Shown here: piece after piece, positions 1 to 5,339 of the stretch
Layout: each line of letters opens with the position of its first letter
Position numbering within the stretch: the stretch's first letter is position 1
Assembly (NCBI GenBank): GCA_030614945.1
Contig: JAUXAH010000126.1
Coordinates: forward strand, 1 to 5,870
Length of the DNA stretch: 5,870 bases
Direction: 5' to 3'
Source: Phycisphaerae bacterium
Lineage (GTDB): Bacteria > Planctomycetota > Phycisphaerae > Sedimentisphaerales > SG8-4
The notes under the pieces: model-generated
What the model was told of the DNA's origin: nothing
Database searches by the model: none
Seen by the model: only the letters and a program-made list of their open reading frames with translations
Translations under genes and position numbers: made by a program

Positions 1-858
1 TTTGGCAGCTCCCTTGATACCTTCCAATCCTATCCATCTCGACCCTAAAGCATAACCCCGCTCCCCGTAGTGAAGAAGTTTATGCGTAACAGGGTCACGC
101 CAGGGCGGCTTTATCAGCTTGCCTTCCAATTTGACACGCCACAGTCCTATCGGCGTTTCCCTGCCCGACTGGCCCAGACCCACACGGAAACTCCGCACGA
201 AAGTGTTCTGAAGATATAAATCCATCGTGAAAGTCGAAAGATATATCCTGGCGTGGAATGGGCCGTTGATGACTTTTATCGTCTCTCCAGCTCGCAGAAC
301 TTTGGGGCGAACTTCGTTAATCTTAGAAAGAATCTCCCACGACACCTTATATTGCTTGCCGATTGTTGAAAGTATTTCACCCCGCTTGACCCTATAACTG
401 CTGCAAAGACTGTCCTGCGGGTAAACGGTTTTACTAAACAGCCATTTATCGGCAAGCTCAGAGAGTCGGTTTTTCACAAACGCTCGCTGCCGCTCGGTCA
501 TAGGCATTAGTAATATGTCGTTTAGTACGCCGCGGGCTTCTATAATCTTAGCGGGCTTTGCGTTCACCAGCGCCATAGCTTCTCTAATAAGCGCAGTCGC
601 CTCGGGATTAGGGTCAGTAGTCGGCTCAGGGGTTATATCTGACAAATTCGGCTCCGGCGGCACAACCACAAGCGGACTTGTTTCCCTCACTACATTGGCA
701 TCAGGTAACGGCTCAACAACTCCGTCTTTGTTTTTGCCGGAAGGACGATAAATGAAGGCAACCACCACAGCAACAATAAGCAAACCTGAAATGATATATG
801 TCCGCCTCAGAGGCCAACCGCTTCGCCTGCCGTATGAACTGGAAGGATAACGAGCCAT
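1..858 (-). CDS. LysM domain / L,D-transpeptidase (YkuD) protein, C-terminus beyond window
   Basis: The first 286 codons are present without a stop; the C-terminus lies beyond the left edge. Order of parts: a short basic N-terminus; one hydrophobic membrane segment at about residues 21-37 (IISGLLIVAVVVAFIY); a Pro/Glu/Thr-rich linker at about 45-85; a helical stretch at about 86-140; a LysM-like domain at about 153-199 (YRVKRGEILSTIGKQYKVS, then KINE and LRAGETIKV); and the start of a YkuD domain from about 202, with TPIGLWRV at 235-242 and LGSRWIGLEG near the cut. The catalytic SHGC-type motif should lie in the missing part. YkuD enzymes make 3-3 peptidoglycan crosslinks or attach proteins to the wall; the topology implies an inner-membrane anchor with a periplasmic enzyme. 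The ATG at 858 has an AAGGAG site 6 nt upstream. It is the last visible gene of the rarA-fau cluster. The fold is fairly certain, the exact substrate unknown. Confidence 0.88.
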   Translation of the reverse strand, partial: MARYPSSSYGRRSGWPLRRTYIISGLLIVAVVVAFIYRPSGKNKDGVVEPLPDANVVRETSPLVVVPPEPNLSDITPEPTTDPNPEATALIREAMALVNAKPAKIIEARGVLNDILLMPMTERQRAFVKNRLSELADKWLFSKTVYPQDSLCSSYRVKRGEILSTIGKQYKVSWEILSKINEVRPKVLRAGETIKVINGPFHARIYLSTFTMDLYLQNTFVRSFRVGLGQSGRETPIGLWRVKLEGKLIKPPWRDPVTHKLLHYGERGYALGSRWIGLEGIKGAAK

Positions 859-864
859 GTTATT

Positions 865-870
865 CTCCTT
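865..870 (-). promoter_or_regulatory. Shine-Dalgarno site of the transpeptidase gene
   Basis: AAGGAG on the minus strand, 6 nt before the ATG at 858. It fixes the start, which also places the membrane anchor at the expected N-terminal position. Confidence 0.8.
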
Positions 871-891
871 TTTCAGCGCTTAGCATTTAGT
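871..891 (-). repeat. possible short heptamer tract (ACTAAAT, GCTAAGC, GCTGAAA)
   Basis: Three consecutive 7-mers of the form RCTRARN lie just before the transpeptidase ribosome binding site, 10 nt from the clearer heptamer tract at 902-929. The match is loose, so this could be chance or a decayed extension of the same array. Confidence 0.35.
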
Positions 892-901
892 TAGTCTTTT
901 T

Positions 902-929
902 CTATCCACTATCTTCTATCGGCTATTCC
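902..929 (-). repeat. heptamer repeat, four units ending in ATAG, across the fau stop codon
   Basis: On the minus strand four exact-length 7-mers follow each other: GGAATAG, CCGATAG, AAGATAG, TGGATAG. All end in ATAG. The stop codon of fau (918-916) is the TAG of the second unit, so the last residues of the cyclo-ligase (RNSR) are written by the repeat. It has the same period as the tracts at 1500-1562, 4990-5056 and 5265-5285, but a different unit sequence. Confidence 0.65.
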
Positions 930-1494
930 GGTCAAAATATATTATTTCTTCATCGGTCACTAACAAATCCACCCGCTCATCACGCTCCATCACCGGTACC
1001 GAGTCAATCACCTGCTCTGCGAAAGCAAAGCCGCATCTCGGCGCCTTAAGCTGCTCGTTAGCGAAAAACCTGTCGTAATAGGCGCCGCCGCGGCCAAGCC
1101 GGTTGCCTTTCTTATCGAATCCTAACGCCGGCGCAACCACCAGGTCAATCTCTTCAATCGGCATCGGAACCCCCGTTATGGGATTTCGCAGCCCGGAAAC
1201 TTCGGTCGAAAAGCCCGTCTCCAGCGAGTTTATCTGTACCGGTATCATATGCCTTTGCTGCCAGGAAACCTTCGGCACCACCACTATCTTACCGAGCTGC
1301 CAGGCATAAAGTATTACCTCCGAAGTATCCACCTCGTGCGGGAGGGACAAATACATCATAACTGCCGATGCACTTTGAAATTGCGGGGTCGAAACCAAAT
1401 TCCGGCATGCTTTCCGGCTCTTTTCGCTCCTCTGCCCCGCAGGTATAGCGAGCAAGCGCTTCCGCAGCCTCAGACGCAACTGCTCCTTGTCCAT
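916..1494 (-). CDS. fau: 5-formyltetrahydrofolate cyclo-ligase (5,10-methenyl-THF synthetase)
   Basis: This cytoplasmic folate enzyme converts 5-formyl-THF to 5,10-methenyl-THF using ATP, returning the storage form of folate to the one-carbon pool. The 192-residue protein matches the family length. Visible family blocks are the basic N-terminal helix (KEQLRLRLRKRLL), MYLSLPHEVDT at about 47-57, GKIVVVPKV at about 68-76, and the signature VVAPALGFDKKGNRLGRGGAYYDR at about 119-142, here split as VVAPALGFDKKG and NRLGRGGAYYDR. The usual GGGYYD reads GGAYYD, a mild change. It ends with VDLLVTDEEII. An in-frame ATG lies 45 nt upstream (1539), but those 15 residues come from the heptamer repeat. 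The ATG at 1494 has a GAGG site 6 nt upstream and begins where the family begins, so I chose it. It lies 48 bp after rarA and 57 bp before the transpeptidase gene, probably in one operon. The last four residues and the stop fall in another heptamer tract. Confidence 0.93.
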   Translation of the reverse strand: MDKEQLRLRLRKRLLAIPAGQRSEKSRKACRNLVSTPQFQSASAVMMYLSLPHEVDTSEVILYAWQLGKIVVVPKVSWQQRHMIPVQINSLETGFSTEVSGLRNPITGVPMPIEEIDLVVAPALGFDKKGNRLGRGGAYYDRFFANEQLKAPRCGFAFAEQVIDSVPVMERDERVDLLVTDEEIIYFDRNSR

Positions 1495-1499
1495 ATTTG

Positions 1500-1505
1500 A
1501 CCTCG
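1500..1505 (-). promoter_or_regulatory. Shine-Dalgarno site of fau, supplied by repeat unit
   Basis: CGAGGT on the minus strand, 5 nt before the ATG at 1494. It is part of the last 7-mer (ACGAGGT) of the heptamer tract. It decides the fau start in favour of 1494 over 1539. Confidence 0.65.
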
Positions 1506-1562
1506 TATCTCGTGAAGCGTATCTCGTATTTCGCTTCACGCTTCACACTTCACGCTTCACGC
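1500..1562 (-). repeat. nine-unit degenerate heptamer repeat filling the rarA-fau spacer
   Basis: Read on the minus strand this is nine consecutive 7-mers without slippage. The first four are GCGTGAA or GTGTGAA, then one junction unit GCGAAAT, then ACGAGAT, ACGCTTC, ACGAGAT and ACGAGGT. The tract encodes the last six residues of RarA, SVKREV preceded by part of the Trp codon, holds its TGA stop, and supplies the fau ribosome binding site. Within it CGTGAAGCG (1540-1532) pairs with CGCTTCACG (1519-1511), giving a 9-bp stem with a 12-nt loop. The unit layout is shared with the tract inside the prenyl synthase gene. Confidence 0.85.
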
Positions 1563-2937
1563 TCCACGAATCTATCAAGGTTTGCAGTTTTTGTAAATAA
1601 CGCTTGATATTTTTTTCACACCCGATTTCTTTCGGTTTGTAATATTTTTTCCTCATCGCCGCCGGCAGGTACTCCTGCGGCACGAAACCACCCTCAAAAT
1701 TGTGCGGATACTTGTAATCAGCTCCGTAACCCATTTTTTTCGCAGCCCGGTAATGACTGTCTTTTAGATGTTTTGGCACAGGTATCGTTTTCTGCGATTT
1801 CACGTCGTCAACCGCTTTCCAGATAGCCGAAGCCGCAGCGTTTGATTTTGGTGCGCAAGCAATATATATAGCCGCCTGCGCCAGGGCCAGCTGCGCTTCC
1901 GGCAGGCCGACAAACTCGGATATCTGGACGGCAGCCGCGGCCAAAACCGTCGCCATCGGGTCGGCATTCCCAACGTCCTCGGCCGCACAAACCGCAATAC
2001 GCCGGGCAATAAAACGAGTGTCCTCACCGCCTGCTATCATCCGGGCAAGCCAATAAACGGTAGCATCAGGGTCGCTGCCACGCATACTCTTCTGCAAAGC
2101 GCTTGCCAAATCGTAGTGCGTGTCGCCCGTGCCATCGTAGTCAATCGTCTTTTGCTGTATCGACTCTTTTGCAACTTCCAGATTAAATTTTACCCGCCTT
2201 ACATCTGGCGGGTTAATTTTTGCATCCTGCTGCCGGGCGGCCTGCGACAACACGCCCACCTCCAGCACTGTCAGGGCCTTTCGGGCATCGCCGTCACTGG
2301 TCACTGCCAGAAATTTCAGCGCCTTCTTCTCTGCCCGGACGTCAAATTTACCGAGTCCTCGCTCGGTATCGGCAATTGCGCTTTTCAGCAATTCTAAAAT
2401 GTCTTCTTCGCCAAGCGGCTCAAAATGAAACACAGTGCTGCGCGAAATCAACGGCGAATTGACCGAAAAAAACGGATTCTCCGTGGTAGCACCTATGAGG
2501 ATTAAAACCCCGGATTCGACGTCATCCAGCAAAACATCCTGCTGAGCACGGTTGAAGCGGTGGATTTCATTGATAAAAAGCACGGTTCGTCTCCCGCTGG
2601 CGGCAAGCCTGTCGCGGGCGGAAGAGATAATCTCGCGAATATCCTTCACGCTGGCCGCCGGGGCACTGAGATAGTAAAATTTCGCCTTTGTGTAATTCGC
2701 AATTACCATTGCCAGCGAGGTCTTGCCCACCCCGGGCGGCCCGTAAAATATCAAACTGGTGAGCTTGTCGGCCTCGAGCATCCTTGTCAGCAGCTTATCG
2801 GACCCAAGGAAGTGTCTTTGCCCGAGAAATTCATCGAGCTTTCTCGGCCTCATCCGAACCGCCAGTGGCGCCACCGAGGCTATATTGGCCTTTTCAGACC
2901 GTCCAAAAAGCGTTTTGTCGCCCTTGTCCTCAAGCAT
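1543..2937 (-). CDS. rarA: replication-associated recombination protein A (RarA/MgsA), AAA+ ATPase
   Basis: RarA is a clamp-loader-like AAA+ ATPase acting at stalled replication forks and single-stranded DNA ends. The 464-residue protein is close to family length. Visible parts: MRPRKLDEFLGQ at about 29-40, Walker A GPPGVGKT at 66-73, Walker B VLFINEIHRFNRAQQD from 119, sensor 1 GATTEN at 149-154, arginine finger SPLISR at 161-166, and sensor 2 SDGDARKAL. The MgsA C-terminal region follows, with HYDLASALQKSMRGSDPDA, YWLARMIAGGED, AAEDVGNADP and APKSNAA. Walker B has Asn123 where the family usually has Asp; the catalytic Glu124 is kept. A longer form from a TTG at 2964 exists, but that codon lies upstream of the -10 box and has no ribosome site, so I use the ATG at 2937, probably leaderless. 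The last residues and stop lie in a heptamer repeat. First gene of a probable rarA-fau-transpeptidase operon. Confidence 0.93.
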   Translation of the reverse strand: MLEDKGDKTLFGRSEKANIASVAPLAVRMRPRKLDEFLGQRHFLGSDKLLTRMLEADKLTSLIFYGPPGVGKTSLAMVIANYTKAKFYYLSAPAASVKDIREIISSARDRLAASGRRTVLFINEIHRFNRAQQDVLLDDVESGVLILIGATTENPFFSVNSPLISRSTVFHFEPLGEEDILELLKSAIADTERGLGKFDVRAEKKALKFLAVTSDGDARKALTVLEVGVLSQAARQQDAKINPPDVRRVKFNLEVAKESIQQKTIDYDGTGDTHYDLASALQKSMRGSDPDATVYWLARMIAGGEDTRFIARRIAVCAAEDVGNADPMATVLAAAAVQISEFVGLPEAQLALAQAAIYIACAPKSNAAASAIWKAVDDVKSQKTIPVPKHLKDSHYRAAKKMGYGADYKYPHNFEGGFVPQEYLPAAMRKKYYKPKEIGCEKNIKRYLQKLQTLIDSWSVKREV

Positions 2938-2944
2938 AAAATAT

Positions 2945-2973
2945 ATTATACGCAAGATGCTCAAAACTGTCGA
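2945..2973 (-). promoter_or_regulatory. sigma-70-type promoter of rarA, leaderless layout
   Basis: On the minus strand TCGACA (2973-2968, five of six matches to TTGACA) is followed after exactly 17 nt by a perfect TATAAT (2950-2945). Only 7 nt separate the -10 box from the rarA ATG at 2937, so transcription should start at or within a base or two of the A of ATG. No Shine-Dalgarno sequence precedes that ATG, which fits a leaderless mRNA. Confidence 0.7.
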
Positions 2974-3063
2974 AATTTATTTCTGAGGGCTTCTATACCC
3001 GTCTTTTGCCCCATTTTTCCCCCCGGCCAACGCAAAAAAAAATCCAAAAAAACTTTTTTTTAT

Positions 3064-3091
3064 TTGATTTATACCTTTATGCCGATAAAAT
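3064..3091 (+). promoter_or_regulatory. candidate promoter of the porin gene
   Basis: TTGATT (3064-3069) and TAAAAT (3086-3091) with a 16-nt spacer, directly after the A/T-tract. This would give a leader of about 90 nt before the ATG at 3189. The match is moderate, and the AT-rich setting makes chance hits likely. Confidence 0.35.
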
Positions 3092-3176
3092 CTTACAAAA
3101 TTTGTCAAGTTTATGTTAGTTGTACGTCAGATAAACGTTTGCGCAGAGCGCTTAAAGGGTCACATAAATATTTTTT

Positions 3177-3183
3177 AAGGAGA
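3177..3183 (+). promoter_or_regulatory. Shine-Dalgarno site of the porin gene
   Basis: AAGGAGA, 5 nt before the ATG at 3189, is a strong site and supports this start, which also gives a complete signal peptide. Confidence 0.85.
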
Positions 3184-3188
3184 CAAGC

Positions 3189-4001
3189 ATGAAAAAGAAA
3201 GGAATTTTATTAACTGCCGTAATCCTGTTAAGTATGGGAGGCCTCACCCAAGCCCAGGATGAGCTGGGCGTTACCTTGGATGCAACCTGGGTGAGCAAGT
3301 ACATCTGGCGCGGTTTCGACCGACTCGATGACAAGGCGGCTTTCCAGCCCAGCATTGATTTGGACCTGTATGGCACGGGCTTTAGTTTCAATATCTGGAC
3401 CTCACAGCCCGGCTCCAGCGGTACTTCTGACATCAGTACCGTTGACGCTGAGGAATGGCGATACGCCATCACTTACACCGACAGCGTTCTTGACGGAGAG
3501 CAGTATCAGACCGACTACGCGGTTGGCTGGATATACTACGATTTTCCGGATATGGCGTCAAATGACGGTGATGCACAAGAGTTCAACGTGACTTTTTCAT
3601 GGCCTGATATCTGCCCAGCTGGTGTAGTGCCGCGATACACCCTTGTCAAGATGTGGCCTGCCGAGGGGGGTGGAGTCAACAACGCAATGGGCGGATTCAT
3701 TCACGTGTTTGGTCTTGGATATGACTTGACCATGCCGCCAATCCTGCCGGACACCACGGAACAGACCCTCAGCTTCACATGGGACATAACCTACAATGAT
3801 GGTACTGGTTCCGGCATAGGTGCCTTCGCGGCCAGCGATGTTGACCACGACTGGTCACACATGCTCTGGGGTGTCTCCACAGCAATCGAGTGCGGTCCCG
3901 GGACCTTCACGCCGGCAGTGTACTACCAGACATCGATGGATGATTCGGTCAACGAGGAAAATGAGTTCTGGGCAGGTTTGTCTTACACGGTAAGCTTCTA
4001 A
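3189..4001 (+). CDS. exported outer-membrane beta-barrel protein, TorF/Gcw_chp-type putative porin
   Basis: The 270-residue protein begins with a clear signal peptide: MKKK, a hydrophobic core ILLTAVILLSMGGL, and a likely cleavage after Ala22 (TQA/QDE). The mature part is rich in alternating aromatic and polar residues with Gly and Asp turns, as in transmembrane beta-strands. The early motif WVSKYIWRGF (about 34-43) is the hallmark I associate with the TorF/Gcw_chp family of putative porins. The chain ends in YTVSF; a C-terminal Phe in a final beta-strand is the usual signal for the outer-membrane assembly machinery. Family members are assigned as porins mainly by structure, and the solute is unknown. 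It is a single-gene unit with its own strong ribosome site and terminator, divergent from rarA and convergent with the prenyl synthase. Unlike the minus-strand genes here, it contains no visible small repeat. Two Cys residues (about 141 and 236) could form a disulfide. Confidence 0.82.
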   Translation: MKKKGILLTAVILLSMGGLTQAQDELGVTLDATWVSKYIWRGFDRLDDKAAFQPSIDLDLYGTGFSFNIWTSQPGSSGTSDISTVDAEEWRYAITYTDSVLDGEQYQTDYAVGWIYYDFPDMASNDGDAQEFNVTFSWPDICPAGVVPRYTLVKMWPAEGGGVNNAMGGFIHVFGLGYDLTMPPILPDTTEQTLSFTWDITYNDGTGSGIGAFAASDVDHDWSHMLWGVSTAIECGPGTFTPAVYYQTSMDDSVNEENEFWAGLSYTVSF

Positions 4002-4030
4002 GAAGTCAGTTGATGTCTTGAGAGTTAAGA

Positions 4031-4068
4031 AAAGGCCGGTCGGCCTTAAAACCGGCCTTTTTGTTTTT
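4031..4068. terminator. rho-independent terminator, probably bidirectional
   Basis: A perfect 10-bp stem AAAGGCCGGT / ACCGGCCTTT (4031-4040 and 4051-4060) encloses a 10-nt loop and is followed on the plus strand by TTGTTTTT. It starts 29 bp after the porin stop. Read on the minus strand the same stem is followed by TTTTCTT, so it can also end transcripts of the convergent prenyl synthase gene. Confidence 0.88.
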
Positions 4069-4106
4069 GATTTGGCTCATCGGCTAAACCTGCACTAAAC
4101 CGCTCT

Positions 4107-4249
4107 GCCGGCCCCGTTAGATGTAAATATGTTGATGTTGCAGATAAACCCCCATTGGAAGTAGCCGCTCTTAGTACGGCAAATGCCAGAGGCGCCTTAC
4201 TCGCAACGGCGTAAAACTGTAATGGACAAAACTATCTAACGGGGCCGGC
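4107..4249. repeat. 143-bp segment bounded by a perfect 16-bp inverted repeat, MITE-like candidate
   Basis: GCCGGCCCCGTTAGAT at 4107-4122 is repeated exactly in inverse orientation at 4234-4249, with 111 nt between. The right arm overlaps the end of the prenyl synthase gene and encodes its last residues AGPVR and part of the TAG stop. The outer 6 bp of each arm, GCCGGC, are themselves palindromic, so they could instead be a target duplication flanking 10-bp ends CCCGTTAGAT. No transposase lies inside. Alternatives are a long-range RNA hairpin or a remnant of a larger element. Confidence 0.6.
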
Positions 4250-5266
4250 CATAAATCTTGCCGTCTCAATCAAGGCGCCTTTAGCATCGCTTTCTTTCAA
4301 GCCGCCTAACGCCTCCACTGCTTTGCCGACAAATTCCTGCGCCCGCCCGCGTGCATATTCCAAACTGCCATAACGGCTCAGCATCTCTGCCAGCCCCGCA
4401 CCAATTGAGCTTAGGCTCTGCCTAATTGGTGCGGGGTCGTCCACCGCCCCTAACAAATGTATTCCAGCCAGCGTCAGCTTGTGTTTACTAACATCACTGC
4501 CGAGTGTCTTGCCTGTTTTGTTTTCATCGCCGATTATATCGAGTAAATCATCGGTAATTTGAAACGCAATGCCGGCATTCAAACCGAAATCCGCCAACGA
4601 CTGAACCTGTGCTTCGCTTGCCCGGGCCAGAAAGCCGCCAAGATAACAGCAGCCACTAAAAAGAGCGGCACTTTTTTCGGTGATTATGTCGATATACTCC
4701 GATTCGCTCAGCTGCCAATTCCGCCTTTGACTTACCTGTCTCAATTCACCTTCGCAGACCCGAATCGCGGTAGCGGCAATTACCCTTGCCACCTGCGGTT
4801 TCAGTTCGGCACACATCTTGAAAGCTCGGCTTAATAAAAAATCGCCCAGCAACACAGCGGATTCGTTACCCCAGAGACTGTTTACCGTGGGCAGGCCCCG
4901 CCGTTTTTGCCCTTCGTCTATAACATCATCGTGCAGCAGCGTGGCATTGTGAATCATCTCAACAATCGCTGCAACACGGATAGCTTCGTATTGCGTATTG
5001 CGTATATCGTATTGCGTCTTTTTTTCGCACGACGCATCACGCACGACGCGATACGATAATAAAACCAGCCCGGGCCGAAGCATCTTGCCGCTGCGGCTAC
5101 TTACACATTCGAGCAACGGCTTGATGTCTCCCGCCTTGGCCGGGACGGTCAATTGCTTATCAATCAGCTCTCTAACCTGGCCCAATTGGCAATCGATTAG
5201 CCCAAAAGCAGGAATCCCGCTTAATGGGATATTGCCTCCTGCGTCCGTATATGTCGGTCGCTGCAT
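4232..5266 (-). CDS. long-chain all-trans polyprenyl diphosphate synthase (IspB/HepT-like) with in-frame repeat insertion
   Basis: This soluble or membrane-associated enzyme adds isopentenyl diphosphate to an allylic primer, probably for a quinone side chain. All family blocks are seen in 344 residues: GKMLRP (60-65), first Asp-rich motif DDVID (113-117), RRGLPTVN (122-129), GDFLLSRA (141-148), TEKSAALF (196-203), second Asp-rich motif DDLLD (239-243) after GIAFQIT, and GSDVSKHKLTLA (256-267). The residue five before DDVID is Ala108, as in long-chain (octaprenyl-type) rather than GGPP or FPP enzymes. Residues about 72-94 (SYRVVRDASC to NTQYE) are an insertion written by a heptamer repeat. The start is uncertain: the ATG at 5266 is formed by another heptamer unit and lacks a ribosome site, while a perfect AGGAGG (5240-5235) lies inside the frame with no normal start codon right after it. 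The last residues and stop lie in the 16-bp inverted repeat. Chain length is an inference. Confidence 0.88.
   Translation of the reverse strand: MQRPTYTDAGGNIPLSGIPAFGLIDCQLGQVRELIDKQLTVPAKAGDIKPLLECVSSRSGKMLRPGLVLLSYRVVRDASCEKKTQYDIRNTQYEAIRVAAIVEMIHNATLLHDDVIDEGQKRRGLPTVNSLWGNESAVLLGDFLLSRAFKMCAELKPQVARVIAATAIRVCEGELRQVSQRRNWQLSESEYIDIITEKSAALFSGCCYLGGFLARASEAQVQSLADFGLNAGIAFQITDDLLDIIGDENKTGKTLGSDVSKHKLTLAGIHLLGAVDDPAPIRQSLSSIGAGLAEMLSRYGSLEYARGRAQEFVGKAVEALGGLKESDAKGALIETARFMAGPVR
4990..5056 (-). repeat. heptamer repeat inserted in frame in the prenyl synthase gene
   Basis: On the minus strand, 7-mers TCGTATC, GCGTCGT, GCGTGAT, GCGTCGT and GCGAAAA are followed by AAAG and then ACGCAAT, ACGATAT, ACGCAAT and ACGCAAT, fading into the gene at ACGAAG. 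The layout (GCGTNNN units, GCGAAA junction, ACGNNNN units) is the same as at 1500-1562. The length keeps the reading frame open and adds roughly 15-23 residues, including TQYDIRNTQY, between two conserved helices. An 8-bp inverted repeat (5005-5012 with 5051-5058) spans most of the tract. Confidence 0.85.
5235..5240 (-). promoter_or_regulatory. consensus AGGAGG inside the 5' end of the prenyl synthase frame
   Basis: A perfect anti-16S match lies 26 nt inside the frame opened by the ATG at 5266. No ATG, GTG or TTG follows in frame at usual spacing; the in-frame codon 4 nt downstream is ATC. Either it is coding coincidence (Gly-Gly), or it marks an ancestral or non-canonical start. Confidence 0.3.
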
Positions 5267-5285
5267 AGCGTATAGCGAATAGCGT
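5265..5285 (-). repeat. three heptamer units forming the apparent start codon of the prenyl synthase
   Basis: ACGCTAT, TCGCTAT, ACGCTAT on the minus strand, directly followed by G, so that the last unit creates the ATG at 5266. The period is the same as in the other tracts. Confidence 0.6.
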
Positions 5286-5295
5286 GTAGTTTAGT

Positions 5296-5339
5296 AGGGG
5301 CGGTTCGCCGGGCTTCGCCCAGACGAGAGAACCGCCCCT
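5296..5339. repeat. palindromic repeat with 11-bp perfect stem, upstream of the prenyl synthase
   Basis: AGGGGCGGTTC (5296-5306) pairs perfectly with GAACCGCCCCT (5329-5339). The 22-nt loop contains a second small hairpin, GGG-CTTCG-CCC (5310-5320). The GTAGGGGCGG...CCGCCCC form looks like dispersed palindromic repeats found between genes in many environmental genomes, from general memory only. There is no T-run after it, so a terminator role for murG is less likely. Confidence 0.7.

Larger units (their letters stand above)
2938..3188. other. divergent intergenic region between rarA and the porin gene
   Basis: These 251 bp hold the rarA promoter on the left and the porin leader on the right. 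The middle (3033-3063) is an A-tract followed by a T-tract, which would be strongly bent DNA and could act as an upstream promoter element; it has no GC stem typical of a terminator. I see no convincing small gene: the open frame on the plus strand across 2560-3192 is the opposite strand of rarA. Confidence 0.6.

Noticed and set aside
515..751. 78-codon plus-strand open frame rich in Ser, Gly and Thr
   Set aside because: It is antisense to the Pro/Glu/Thr linker and membrane segment of the transpeptidase gene, with no ribosome site.
1495..1539. N-terminal extension of fau by 15 residues
   Set aside because: The residues are a translation of the heptamer tract, and the GAGG site favours the ATG at 1494.
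1500..1562. CRISPR array
   Set aside because: The units are 7 bp and contiguous; there are no 25-40 bp repeats separated by unique spacers, and no cas gene.
3033..3063. A-tract/T-tract as a terminator
   Set aside because: The stem would be only A-T pairs with no GC core, and neither neighbouring gene ends here.
2560..3192. 210-codon open frame on the plus strand
   Set aside because: Most of it is antisense to rarA, which has full family motifs; its tail crosses the AT-rich leader. No recognisable domain.
4116..4240. GTTAGAT and ATCTAAC match the integron core-site patterns GTTRRRY and RYYYAAC
   Set aside because: Their order is the reverse of a folded attC site, no partner core sites lie at the right distance on either side, and there is no integrase or cassette array.
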